Shown here piece by piece: positions 24,001 to 38,218 of a stretch of DNA of 64,000 bases. The notes under the pieces are model-generated. The model had not been told where the DNA came from, ran no database searches, and saw only the letters and a list, made by a program, of their open reading frames with translations. The translations under genes and the position numbers were made by a program. This DNA is from Manis javanica (taxonomy: Eukaryota > Chordata > Mammalia > Pholidota > Manidae): assembly GCF_040802235.1 (NCBI RefSeq), contig NC_133167.1:97388001-97452000 (forward strand), in the 5' to 3' direction. The number at the start of each line of letters is the position of its first letter. The first letter of the stretch is position 1.

Positions 24001-27000
24001 AGTGAAGGGCACCAAGTCCATCTGGTTGCCCTTGACCAGAGGTCCGGGGATCGCCTGGGACACTTCCCTTTACTCCCACATCAGCCAGCCACCCCGCCCC
24101 AGTGCTGCTGCTGGTGATGGTCTCTTGAGTCATCCTGCTCCCCAGCCTGGCAGCAGTGACCTAGCCTTTGCATGCACTCCGCACTCACTCATAACCACCC
24201 GTCTGCCCCACGCCTGAACCTGACCTCAGCCCTCTACACAGCAGGTGGATCTTCACAAAAGCGCATCTGAGTCCCTTTCCTGCTTCAGGCCCTTCACAGA
24301 GCACTTTCATTGCTCTGAGAATCAGGTTGAATTCGCACAGACCACGCATAACGTGGCCTCTCCTTCCCTCCTGCTTCATTCACTTCAGTCTGGTCCACGG
24401 TCCAGGCTCTGGACTTTTTCTGACCCCAGTGTGCCCAACTCCTTCCCACCGGGGCCCTGGCCCACGTGGGTCCTCCTGCCTGCAGGGCCCACACTGAAGA
24501 GCAGCTGTCCGTCCTGCAGATCCAGGCCCATCATGTCTGCAGGGAGCCTTCCTTGCAGCCCCCGCTGTCCCTGGGCCCCAGTTATGCTCCCTCACGGAAG
24601 TGCGAGTCACAGTCACAGTAGAGCGCAATTACCGTTTCCTTCACCATCGGTTTTAGGTGTGTGTCCTCGCCAGGCTGTGAGCCGAGCGGAGGTGGTGCCT
24701 GTCCATTCTCTGTGTTTTCCCAGCACCCAGCGTGGTGCCCGGCCCTCTGCAGGTCCTCAGGGGTATTGCAGTGAGGGAATGTGCAGGGGCCACGGAGCCC
24801 AGAGCGGGGCTGAAGCTAAGCCCCCGTGATCACAAGGCCTATGGCTCTGGACACAAACTCCCTGAACTTTAGAGAGGAAAGGGACCTTAGTGGGGACTCT
24901 GCTTAAGCTCCTCTTTTTACCGAATGAGGAAACTGAGAATCCTAGAGGCTAGATGGCTGGTCCAGAAGACAAACCGGCCAGTGGCAGCGTGAGTCTTAAA
25001 CCTGGCCTCCTGGTTCCCAGCACAGCTGCAGCCCTGCGCAGGGGCTCTGAGTGAGGTCTTCAGACTGAAGGACACGTCCGGCCTAATGGAGTCGCTTCAG
25101 GGAATATAGGTTTATTTACTTTTTTTTTTTTTGCTCTTTTAACTCATTGGACATTAATTGAGAAAATCTGATTTCTAAAGTTAATATTCAAAAGAGAAAT
25201 AAAAAGTACATGCTTTTCCAGAGTAGTGCATTGATTTCTTGCTGAGATAGCTTTGAATTGGAAGTGGTTGAAATTTCACCCTTATTTCAGATAACTTTTT
25301 GGACATCAGGATGTTAAATCATTACATGGGACCGTTTAGAAAGGAGCGCTCCATCAGAAGATCGTAAGCCATCCCTCCTCCTAAAAGGTGGGCTTTGACC
25401 GTCCAGGAGGACGGCGCCACGATGACACGTGCCTGTGGGGTCCTTCGGGGTCTCCTGGGATACTTGCGTCCTTCACGCTGGCAAACCCGTGTCCACTAGG
25501 TGGCAGGCTTCAGCTGTGTTCCTCTTGTCTTCCTCCCACCAGTAAAAGAAACATTTCAATGGAGGCCCGATTGGGTAAAATAGCTGCACAGTAGTGCTTA
25601 TGGTTCTTTCATATTTTGGGGCTACTCAGCGCTCAGTTTCAAGTTAAATTTTAAGAAATACAGAACTCAACTTCCCAACAAACAAATAAAAAGAGAGTTG
25701 GGCATCTGTGAGATTGTATACCCATGCAAGGACACATTAATGGGGAGCTCTGAGGCCTGCTGAGTCTTCCCAGGGCTCTGAGTCCTCTGAACAGCTTCCT
25801 CAGTCCCTCAGAGGCTGATAGTAGCCTGCTGCAGACGCTCTGTTTCCAGATGCTGAAGTTGGTTCAGGTTTTCATTCCAGACTAGTCCATCCCAGGCACA
25901 TCGATCCCCAACTCTCCTTTGAGATCAGAGACACCACAGACATTTTCCTGGCAATGGTGGTCACCAGTTACTGAACATTCTCCTTCCTGACTCTACTCCA
26001 TCCACTGCCTGCCTTTGCCCTCCCTTATTTTTCTGTTACTCTCTTTCAACAGATATATATTTTTAGCCTCTATGACATCCAAGATCCTGTGCTATGTAGA
26101 TGCTGGGGCTATAATGGCAAGCAAGATAGATAAGGCCCCACCCCCTAGAGGTTTTAGTCTGTGATAAGACAGACTATTAAAAAAAGCAATTTTAATATAG
26201 AGCCGTGTGAGTGCCTTGCTAGTAGAAGGCCAGGGCCAGGGAGGAGAAAGCTCATGCTAACAGCTGAAGGTCGAGCGTTAACCAGGGAAAGAACAAGATA
26301 GGAGAATGTGAGGAAATTCCAGAAGAAGGAACAACATGAGGAACGGCCTGTGAGGAAGAACATGGTACCAGGAGTGCCAAGGGTGTGCGGGGAATGCAGG
26401 GTGGCTTGAGGCAGGGGAGAGGGAAGCGGGTGGCCAAGGAGAGGTGCTGCTGGGAGGTGAGCAGGGGGCAGTCCCGGGGGGGGGGGCCTGTGAGCCAAGT
26501 GGAGGGGTTTAGAGTGGAATCTAAGGGCAGTTACGAACCTGTGACTGAAAACCTTTACCAGTGGATCCCATGGGAAGTACAGAGGGATGGAACCACAGGG
26601 TGAGCCATGTTACTGCTCACCCTCACTTCCCACTCTCCGTCCATTGCCCCCATGCCCATTTTCTGCAAACTGAGGTTTATAGACATATTCTTGGACCTAA
26701 TGTTTCTTTGCAAGAATTGTAAAATTTTGCTTTTATTTTGTTAAAAATATTAAAAGAATAAGAATATTCTGGACCATCTGATCAACATCCACTGGGCAAG
26801 CAATATCATCTATTTCCATCTTCTCTGGAAATGTTTCTCCTCTTCATTCTCATCCTGACACAGTTCCCCAGTTTAGAGCAGGGGAATTTTGGCACAATGC
26901 TGAGCCAGGAGAGATACTAAGAAACTGAGGATAGGGTGGCTTGGGTGATGGCTTCGTTACAAATTGGTGTTGGGTAAGAACAGGGAGACACTAGGAAGCT

Positions 27001-30000
27001 AGGCTGTTAGCAGCCCACAGCATAAAAACAAGCTGGGCCGGGGTGGCCATCAACCCTGGTCCTACTGTCCTGATGGTCAGGGACCAGGCATTGTCTTTCA
27101 GCATGTTTCTGTGTGTCTGGTTGGTTGTTACCATTTCTCAGTCAATAACTGTGAGTTCAGAGGCGTGGGTGGGGCTCAGGAGATCTCTGTGAGGGCTGGT
27201 TCCTCTGAAAACAATAAACAGCTTTTAGGGAGAAGGAGGGGTGTCTGGATTTTCGCTTGGCCACAGCTGGCAACGCCTCACTCCATCCGCAGGCAGCACA
27301 GAGGGAGGCGGGCCGAGGGAGCAGGCAGCTGGCTCCAGGCCAGGTGAACCCTGCTTTCCAGCATCCAGAAGTGTGGTCTGGGGACATTTTTTCAGAAGAG
27401 AAAGACGTTAAGAAGTGTTTATAAACAGAAGAATCCCATTGTTGAGAAAGAGTCTGCACAGACTTTGATAATACTCTGGTGGTGTGCCTAGGAAGATTTC
27501 TTTTTTTCCTTCAGTGTACTTTATTTTGGTCAAATATTCATAACAGAATCGACCATTTGGGCCATTTTTAAGTGTGCGGTTCACTGGCAGTAAGTGTGCC
27601 TCTGCTGCTGGGCAGGTTTCTCTGTGACTCGAACTCAGTTCCCACCGGGGCTCATTGTGCTTCATCTTCTGAGCAGAACAAAGGACGGTGGTGAGGCACT
27701 CTGCCTTAGCCTTTGTGCTTACCTGGAGGTGGCATTGGGGTCCAATTTGCAGAGGGAAATTCAAAGCAGTCAAATTAAAAATAAATAACTTATCCAGTCC
27801 TCAAGGTAGAGCTCTCTCTTTGCAGTTCATGGCCCCGGGGCCAGGCTCTCAGCTGTCCCCCCAGAGATGGATTCATGGGGGTGGCAGGGCGCGACTTGCC
27901 TGGCTGCGCGACATGTTCTGTGTATTCAAGGTGCAGGAAAACACGGCTCTGTTGGGTCGGGACATGGCGGCGGGTGGGCAGCAGTGGGGCCCGTCTCCTT
28001 GTGGTGTCAGGCTGGCACAACATCACATCACGCAGGTAAAGCTTGGCACACGTAGGAAGCCACCTCAGTAGAGATGAACTACTTTTATTCACAATAGTCA
28101 GGGCAAAGTCAAGATCAACCCCAAAGAGGTAAATCACAAGAAAATAGTTTTTCAGGAATTTTGTTTTTAAGAATCGTTTTAGACATATACCTGAATCTTG
28201 TACAGGCTCTAGATGTTTGTAACACGGAGGGTGCTCACTGGTATTCAGACTAGTGGTTCCTGAGATTAGAGCTCTAAGACCATGACAGCAAGGAAATGGG
28301 CTTGTTTTGGGGCTATCTGGTCCGGGGCGATCTCCCTGTACACTAGGTGAGACCTCAACCCGGGAGAGGGTTCTTGACTCTGACTGAGAAAGAACTCATG
28401 AGCAGGTCAAGACGTACAAGTGAGGAGTAGTTCAGTAAGGCAAAAATACACAGTCAGGGAGGGAGTGCGGGTGTGCTGGGGAGGTGAGCAGCACAGTGGG
28501 GTTCAGGTTGGGTGGTCTTAGAGCTGCAGTTGAAGCAGGAAGTGGAATCTTCATCGGGATAGGTGTGGTTTTCTCAGAGTAGGGACGGGATTTCTGGGAA
28601 ATGGGGTGACACTCTTTTTGTCCTTAGATGGTCAGCCTCAGACCTGTCATGCTGCTCAGGGGCTTGGTTTTTAGTATGATAAGGAGTGTATAGTGTATTT
28701 GGAGGTGAAGTCAGGGTCGACTTCTCTGTGTTGGAACCAGTCAGTCTTGGCAGATCTGGTATCTATACCCTCACTCCCCACATGGAATGTTTACCATATA
28801 AATGAGCATCTGACAGAATGTAAACACCAGCTGAAGACCGCAGCTCCCTCCCTGCTCCTGTCTGGCTATCTACCTCCTACAGCAGGTTAAAGCAGGTACT
28901 GTTTTGGGAGATATATTTCTTGCTCTTATTTAAAAAGAATGTTTTGTTAACCCAACTATTTAATTTCTAGAGCATCCTGTTAAGTCCAGGTTTGATTATC
29001 CCAGATGTGTTGCACAACATTGTAACTTGGGGGGACAAATATTTTCCCAGCTTGGGGCAAATTACCTCTGAAACCGAAATCAGTCAAAGGGAGAAATAAG
29101 GTGGGGGAAACCCATCTATTGCTTATAAGCGGTTGTCTACTTCTGCTCATCCATGTCTCTCATGACCCTGCTGCAAAAAGGGACCCCACACAATCTCTCT
29201 GGGCCATATATGCCCTCCCTCCCCCATGTAATCTCCTATTGATATGGAGATGGACTACTTCTCTCCATCCTTTGGAAACACCTATTGATATGGAGATGCA
29301 CTAAGGCCAGGCAAGAGATTCTGGAAATATTGCAGTTCTACCCACAGCATTGTAACAGTGAAAAGATTATAACAAAGTCAAGTTAATGCACCAAAGCAAC
29401 AGCACTAAGAGAATATCACAAGACTTTTTTTGATGATCATTGTGGAGACTCTTGCAAAATGGAACATTATTTACAGTATAACACTGACTGCTCTTTTTTA
29501 CAAGTGAACCCCTTCTCTGAAAACACATATACCCACTGCACAAAAAGACGGATATATGTGGTGAGGTCTGGGATTTAAGTGCACAAAAATGAAAATGGGT
29601 GTTATTGTGGCATAATTTTCTGCCAGGTATTCAATATGCAAAATGTAAATAAACCATTTTTAAAGGTGTGTCAGAGGAGGAAGCAAGAAAAGAGGAATAA
29701 ATGGTAAGCTATAAAATGGAGATTTTTACATGTACTGGTTTATAACTGTATGGAATTATGCAGACACATCATACAACCCATTATAAAAGCAAAAAAGTCG
29801 AGATGTTCGAGCTTTGCCTCCAGTTTCTGGACTCAGCTCCCTTAACAGCAGCATCCACAGCAGAGTGAGGGCAGGTGGGTGCTGCCGAGTCCCTGCCCTC
29901 GAGAATCTGCCCAGAATTTTGGGTGCCACCTTCCATCCTAGAATAGTGCATTCTGCCCTGGGGCCTCGGGAACCTGTCACCTCCCCTGCTTGGTGCTTTA

Positions 30001-33000
30001 CTGCTCAAATCCTTTGTTCAGACTGCCTTTTGGGGTTGATCTTGACTTTGCCCTGGACTCTGCCTTCAATCATGTCCTCGTGCCTACAGCCCTCCTCCCA
30101 ACCGCACACCTAGGTTCAATCTGGTGCCTCATTCTCCATGGAGGGGAGGACAGACGGTACAAGATCATCCTTCTGTAACAGTTCTGCTCTTCTTTATGAA
30201 CTTGACTTAGTAGCTGACAAGGCACGGGTATGGGACTCTGTACCAACCAAAATTAACATGAGAGAATGTGCCCTCATGCATCTGTTCACATAGGTGGCTT
30301 ATGGAAGGGCACAAGACATGGCATCAGCTGGTGGGCATCCTGTGGGAGGAGGCAGGGGCAGCAGCTATCGATAAAAAAGCAGGAGGGAAGACCACAGAAA
30401 GTGTGTACAGCTTGAGATTAATAGGTGTTCAGATTAATAGGTGCAAGCCAGGTAGAAGTATTGTTAGCCTAATTTATAAATAAAGACAATCTATTAAGTC
30501 AGAAAGTTTCCTGCAAAAGAAACCAGAAGTGGTCCTGAGCACAGCAGCTTCTGTAATGACAGACACATGAGATACAGTTGCAGGGTGACAACGGACAGCT
30601 TGTGGTCTTGTGTGAGCGTGTGGAGGCTGACGGCAAGGGCTAGAGCAGCAGATTGGTGGTTGAGTGAGTGATACCCTACTTGTAGGAGACCTGTCTTCAA
30701 AGCAAGATGGAGAGATGTGGAAAGAAGAGCCAGGAAGAATCGCATAAAACCTTCCCAAGGGACCACCATAGCAGTCAGCTTGGGGCACCAGTGATTTGTT
30801 CTGGATCCTACATTTTACACACGATTTGGTTAGACCCACAGGTTAAGGGGGTTCTCAAGTAGGCGGCACTTTTAGAAAAGGGAAGCTAGACTTGGATGTA
30901 ATTCCCAACACACCTATAGTCTCAAGAAAGCAGCTTCTTTCTTTTGGTTTTGGATATTCAGATTTACCGTCCGATAGGCCTCAGTATGAGCAGATGGGTT
31001 GAAAAATGTTGGCAAGATGGGCAATCTGGTGGATCTCCGCTGCGAATTCGTTGTGCCAGGTGCAAGCAGGGCCCCTCCCACAGCCTCTGCATTCACTGTT
31101 ATAACTTGGCCACAGTACACTCCCTGTGGCCGTATGCCAGATGATTAGTGACCCCCAGCCTGCTTTCCTCACAAGGGTGGTGGAGGCTTGCTCCATTGTC
31201 CTCTGGCATCTGTTATTCCCTGAAGATGTGGCCATGAGCGGAGCTGGCAGATTTTTTCCTGTTACCCACAGAGAAGTGCCCATGGGCTTGATCTACCTGG
31301 TAAGATTAGAACTGCCACAAAAATAACCCCATATATCGGAATCATCTGGCTACCAAGTTTAAAAGATCTTGTCAAAATGATGTGACAGCAGTGATTTATC
31401 TGCTGTTGCTGAGGTTCTCTTAGGTGATGAGTGCACATCTCAGTTATCTCCTGCATCACCATAACTTCCTCTCAGTCACTCATTGGTCAGGATTTGGTTT
31501 GTGTTGGAAGTAACAGACACACACTTTCCTTGCACAGTGAGAAGCCTGCCAGATTCTCTTCCCAGGATTCCTTAGGGATTCTCTGCCCCGTTGTGACACT
31601 AACTGGTGTGTTCAAAGACAACTGCAGTTGGCTTATGCAACAAGAAAGCTGTTCTTTCTTGTAGGAGTTATATGGTTTTAGGTCTCGCATTTAGGTCTTT
31701 AATTCATTTTGAGTTTTTTTATATGGTATAAAAAAGTTACCTATTTTCATTCTTTGGCTTATAGCTTTCCAGGTTTCCTAACACTCACTTTTGATTGAAA
31801 AGATGATATATTCTCCATTGTATATTTTGTCTCCTTTGTCATAGATTTATCTTGGGGCTCTCTGTTTTAGTCCATTGATCCATGTTTTTGTTTTAGTGTC
31901 ATACTGTTGGATAACTATAGTTTTGTAGGACAGTTTGAAACCAGGGCACATGATCCCTTGAGCTTTGTTCTTTCTCAAGATTGCTTTGGCTGTTGGGGTC
32001 TTTTGTGATTCCATACAAATTTTAGGCTTATTTGTTCTCATTCTGTGCAAAATGCCACTGGTGTTTTGATGGGGATTGCATTGAATCTGTAGATTGCTTT
32101 GGATATTATGACCATTTTAACAATATTAATTCTTCCAATTCATGAGCATGATATATGCTTCCATTTATTTGTGTCAAATTCAGTTTCTTTTGCTGATGTC
32201 ATATAGTTTTCAGAGTATAGGTCTCTCACCTCCTTGGTTAAATTCCTAGGCATTTTATTCTTTTTGATGCAGTGGTAAATGGGATTGTTTTCTTAATTTT
32301 TCATTTTGCTAGTTCATTTTTAGGATATGGAATTGCAACAGATTTCTGTGCATTAGTTTGTATCTTGTAATTTTGCTGAATTAATTTATTAGTTCCCATA
32401 GTATTTTGGTGGAGTTTTCAGGGCTTTCTATACATAATATCATGTCATCTGCAAATAGTGACAGTTGTACTTCTTTCTTGCCAAATTTGGATGCCTTTTC
32501 TTTTTCTTGTCTGATTTCTCTGTGGCTAGAACCTCCAGTACTATGTTGAACAAAAGTGATAAGAGTGGACATACTTATCTTGTTCCTGATCTTATAGGAA
32601 AAGCTTTTAGCTTTTCACCAGTAAGTATGGTGGTAGCTATGGGGTTTTCATATATGGCCTTTTTAATGTCGAGGTGTATTCCCTTTATGCCTACCCTCTT
32701 TGTTGAAGGTTTTTAACATAAATGGATGTTGAACTTTGTCAAATGCTTTTTCTGTGTCTATTGAGATAATCATCTGATTTTAATCCTTTCTTCTATTAAT
32801 GTGGTATACCACATTGATTTGCATATACTGAACCATCCTTGCATCCCTGGAATAAATCCCACTTGATCATGGTGTATGATCCTTTTAATGTATTACTGAA
32901 TTCAGTTGCTAATATTTTGTGGAGAATTTTTGTATCTATGTTCATCAGGGATATTAGCCTGTAATTTTCTTTTTTTGTTGTTTTGTCAAGTTTGGGGTTC

Positions 33001-36000
33001 AGGGGTAACGCTGGCCTTGTAGAATGTTTGGAAGCATTCATTCCTCTTGAATTTTTTGAAATAGTTTGAGAAGAATAGGCATTAACTCTCTACATATTTG
33101 GGACAATTCACTTGTGAAGCCATCTGGTCTTGGAATTCTGTTGGGAGTATTTCGATTATTGACTCAGTGTTATTATTAATAATTGGTCTGTTCAGATTTT
33201 CTATTTCTGATTCATCTTGTGAGATTGTATGTTTCTAGGAATTTGTCCATTTCTTCTAGGTTGTCCAATTTGTTGGCCTGTAATTCTAAAAGCACTACAT
33301 TTTTACTCCCCCTTCCACATTTTATGTATATGATGTCATATTTTACATCTTTTTATTTTGTGTATCCCTTTAATAATTATTGTAGGTATAGTTAATTTTA
33401 CTACTTTTCTCTTTAAACCTTCATACTAGTTTCATAAGTGGTTGATCCGTTACCTTTACTATATGTTTGCTTTTACCTGTGAGATTTTTCCTTTCATAAA
33501 TTTCTTGCTTCTCATTATGCTTTTTTCTTTTCTGCCTAAAGAAGCCCCACTAACATTTCTTGTTAGACTGGTTTAGTGGTGATGAACTCCTTGTTTCTTT
33601 GGCAAACTATTTCTCCTTCAATTCTGAATGATAACCTTGCTGGGTAGAGTAGCCTTGGTTTAGGTTTTTGCTTTCAGCACTTTGAATATCACGTGTCACT
33701 CTCTGGCCTGCAAAGTTTCTGCTGAAAATCAACTGATGCTCTTATGAGGGTCCCTGTATGTAACTCATTGCTTTAAGATTCTCTTTTTAGCTATTTTTTT
33801 TGACATTTTCTTTATAGAGTGTCTTGGTGTGGACCTCTCGCATTCATCTTGTTCGAGTTCTCTGTGCTTCCTGAATCTGGCTGTCTGATTCTTTCCCCCG
33901 TTAGGGAAGTTTTCAACCATTATTTCCTCAAGGAGGTTCTCTATGCCTTGTCTCTTCTCCTGGGATTCCTACAGTGTGAATGTTAGTGTTCCTGATGGTG
34001 TCCTATAGGTCCCTTAAACTGTCCTCATTTTTTTTATAATTCTTTTTTCTTTTTGCTGGTCAGCTTGGGTGATTTCCACTACCCTGTCTTCCAGATCATT
34101 GATCTCTTCTTCTGCATCATCCCTTCTGCTGATTCTCTCTGGTGTATTTTTCATTTTAGTTACTGTATTTTAGCTCTGGTTGTTTGTTATATTTTCTATC
34201 TCTTTGTTGAAATTCTCTCTGTCTTCATTCATTCTTCTCCTGAGCTTGGTGAGCATTTTTATGACCATTACTTTGAACTCTTTACTCAGTAGATTGCTTA
34301 TCTCCATCTCATTCTGCTCTTTTTCTGAGGTTTTTGTCTTATGTTTCCATTTAGAACATATTCCTCTGTCTCCTCATTTTGCCTGATTCTCTGTATTTGC
34401 TTTTATGTATTAGGTAGGTCAGCAATGTCTTCTGGTTTTGAAGGAGTAGCTTTGTGTAGGTGTGTCCTGTGCTACCAGAAATTCAATCCCTCATTTCTAT
34501 GAGAAGCAGGTGCCCTGGAGGCAACTGCATATGTGCTGCCTGAGGGCTCCTATTTCAATGGTTGCAGGTGCCTTTCAAACCTGGTGGGTCTTAGAGTGAG
34601 TAGATTTGTGCATGAGCCCTTTAAGAGCAAAGTTTCTGTAAGAAACTGTAAGTTTCCTAAGAGCAGTTTTCTAGAGCTCGCGGGCTGTCCTGGAGTTAAG
34701 CTCCGCTGATGTTCAAAGCCAGATGTCATGGGGACCTGTCTTCCTGGTGCAGGTCTTTGGGCCGGGGTGCCTGAGGTGGGGCTTGAACCCTTTGCTCCTC
34801 AGGAAGGACCGCCCTGTTGGTGACAGCCCTCTTGCTTGGCTATCATGGGGCTGGGGATATGGGTCCTGGCGAGCCTGCATCTCTGCTCTTCCCACCTGGT
34901 TTGATGGAAGACAGATTTTTTTATCTTTAGTTGTGGAAGAGCTATTCAGCTAGCATTTAGGTCTTTCTCAGAGAGTTGTTCTATATGTCATTATAGTTTT
35001 GGTGCGTCCATGGGAGGAGGTGGATTCAGGATCTTCTTATTCTGCCATCTTGATCCCCCCATAATTTCTTTTTGAATAATACAGGAGAATCTTGCATGAG
35101 TCACTGTAGTAGAAAAGAGGCAAGGCCCATTTCACCTACATTAACATAACCTGTTAGGATAGGAAATTTGTCATTATATTGAAGGGTTTTGAGGAGGTCC
35201 TTGGGTAGTCCTCAGACACAGATGGGGTGGGAAGCGAGACACAGGTAGGTGGGTAGGCCGCAATATTTCAGCTTAATTTCTGATATTGGAACCCATGTTT
35301 ACTTTGAAGTTCCTTGGCTCTCTACTAGTTTCTCATACATATTTCTTCTTTTAAAAAATCATAAACTGTGGAGCTTTGATCCATTTTACCCAGCTGTCTG
35401 TTTACTGGGATTTGTGCTCTGTTGATATGGCTCCATTCCCAGCATATCACGGAGCAGTTCTTTCCTAACACATTCTCCAAAGGAGTCTTAGCATCAACAT
35501 GGGCTCTGAACAAGCCCTTGAGATGTGGACAAGCAAATACACATGAATCTTCATGTCCCCTTGATGCCTGGCACAGTTCCCAGCAAGTGGTAGAAGCTAA
35601 ATAAATTTTGAATGTTCAATAAGGAGGATATTTGATTGCATCTTTTTTCCATAGTCCTTATGTTTCTGTCTCATGTCAGGGGACGCCAGTAAGAGTCTCC
35701 AAAGCACAATCTCTGTGTTCCTGTAGCTGAGAGGCCCTGGGAAATTGAACTGGCTTTCACATTCCTTTCTTGTGGCTCCAACATTTACTTGGGAAAGTCA
35801 CCTAACCTGTCTGGCCTCAGTTTATTCCCCTACAAGAATGGCAAAGCTGTTGTGAGGATGAAATCACTCAAAATGTATAAAGAGCTTCAAGCAGGGCTTA
35901 ACACATATTAAGCACTACTTAAGTTTTGGCTATGATTGTGTTTTCATCATTGCCATCTCATGGGATTGAGAAAAAGTGATGTGTGTCTTGGGTCCTGTCA

Positions 36001-38178
36001 GTTATATAATAGATGCTTAAATACTAGTCATTTTCCTGCCTTCCTTAATGTTTCTGTCAATTACTTACTGAATGGTCACTTGTCCATTTAAATAGAAATG
36101 GGAGTATCATGAATAATATTGAGTTCATTTAATTAGCTCTTCCATGTATTTGTGGTGTGTGTTTCTATATGACTATATTTGATAGGATTTGCGAGCTAGT
36201 TAGAGGCACCCTCTCTGTCACAATTCCGTCAGTTCATTTCATGTTGGTAGGATGAAAATCATGCCTTTTTCTTTTACAAACATTCTTAACCTGGGTCTAC
36301 ATGACACTGGATGAGAAGCCCTACCATTCCTAGTTGGGAGGCCTTGGACAAGGTACTTCTCTAAGTTTCAGTGTCCGCATCACTGAAAGAGGAAAAGTAG
36401 TACCTGCATCCTAATGTGCTTGGGAGAACCGAGGAGGACCATTATCCTAACATCTAAAAATGTCTTAAGCATTAATGATCTAGGCATTATTCTCGTCTTG
36501 CACTTATTTGAAGAGCTTAGTACATACAATGCCCAGCACTCCGTGTTAACTACTGCTGTTACTACAAGTCTAGAGGTAGGTGTGGTCAAACTCTGGAAGC
36601 CTCGAGCTCCAGCTAAGGAGTCTGAAAGTCACGGGGAGCTGGGATTTGAACCCCATCACTGTGATGCCAAAGCCTGTGATCTTGTGTCTCACGTGATGCA
36701 GCCTGTCACCATGGTCCTCTGCCCACCTGTGTTGCAGTCGGACATCTCTCTGTTATGCACCAAACCTGCCTTTGTCTCCTTGCAGGGCATCTCCTTCCTT
36801 TGGAACACATGCCCCCGACGTTGTGTGTGGTGTAATCCTCCTCTTCTCCCAGGAGTCTCTCAGCCTTAAAGTTTTTCCTGGTTTCCCTCCATGGAACTCC
36901 ACGGCCCTTTGGAACAGGGAGCCTGAGCGCCGGTTCTTTAGGCATCATTGCGTCCCTCCTCTCCGCTCCAGAACCTCCCACTTACTTTGCACACATTAAG
37001 TGCTTACGGGACAAATGACTAATCCTGTAGCCCAGGACTCACCTCCTGCCCTTGGTTTGCAGAGTCCAGGGGAAGGACAGGAGCATGTGCCTCACTATCG
37101 TCACCTGGTCACTGCCCCAGGTGAGATGACTTTGGGAGCTGTGGGCCCCTCCTTGGTGCCGTTCCATGACACAGGGCCCCTCAGGAAGAACACAGGCTAG
37201 GCGACATGCAGGATGCTCCAGGCCTCTGTGAAAGGGGGTGGACTCTGTCAAGGCCGTGGGAACCCACTGGGAGAGAGAGAGAGAGAGAGACACACACACA
37301 CACACCCACACACACACACCCCACACACACCCTAAATTTTGAACAACCACTCTTTGAATCCTGGACTTATCCATGGATCAGGTCTGGAAGTGCAAGTTTA
37401 GGGGAAAAGACGTAAGGTGAGCTGACGTGCTGGAGATTCTGCTGATCTTAATTATACCTTTTGGGGTACTCTGTTGTAGCACATCTTTTTGCTCCACTCC
37501 AACTTCCATTCTTTCATCCCTGGGGACGGTTAAATGGTTACGAGAGAAGGCTGGAGGGGGGAGGGTCCTCGGGTAAAGCATCTCCCAATAGTGCTCCCCA
37601 GGGCTCAGTGAACCCTGTCTCATGGACACTCCACCCCCAGAGGCCTCGGGTCATATTCCAACACCCAGGGTAAGTTGCCACCTGGACCAAGTGACACCAT
37701 CAGTAGAAATGGATATTTTAAATCCAGGCATTTAAACTGTAATCCTGCTAAATAATTTGTTTCCTGTTCCATATTGTTTGCATACAAGAGGGGGTGGAAA
37801 AATCCAGAAATGTTTTCCAGTGCATTTCCTTCCTTCCACCCCCAAACCTGCTAAAGATACAGCGTGCAGATCGAGGGTAGTGGCAGGGTCATTCCCAACT
37901 GCTACATTTTTATGGGCCCAAGTGTCTTCCTGGTGGGAATGGCATCTTGAACTTTAATCACCACAGTGCTAGAAAATACTGGGCTCACAGAAGGTGTTCA
38001 GTATGGTTATTTACTGATTTTGTACCCCAGTTCTGAGTTTATGGGGATGTGGCCGGGTATGGGCCACCTGGGAAGACCTGCACCTCCTTTTTGTCTCCAT
38101 TTTTTATCTGAAATCCAGCTGCATTCTCACAACTGGAATTGTTCTTTTGGTGGGCACTGCAGACTTGTTTGGCCCGAT

Positions 38179-38218
<40 letters not shown>

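Noticed and set aside
24245-24829. 194-codon open stretch on the + strand
   Set aside because: It lies over a GC-rich, L2-like fossil. The peptide is Ser/Pro/Arg-rich without any domain, and there is no splice or promoter support.
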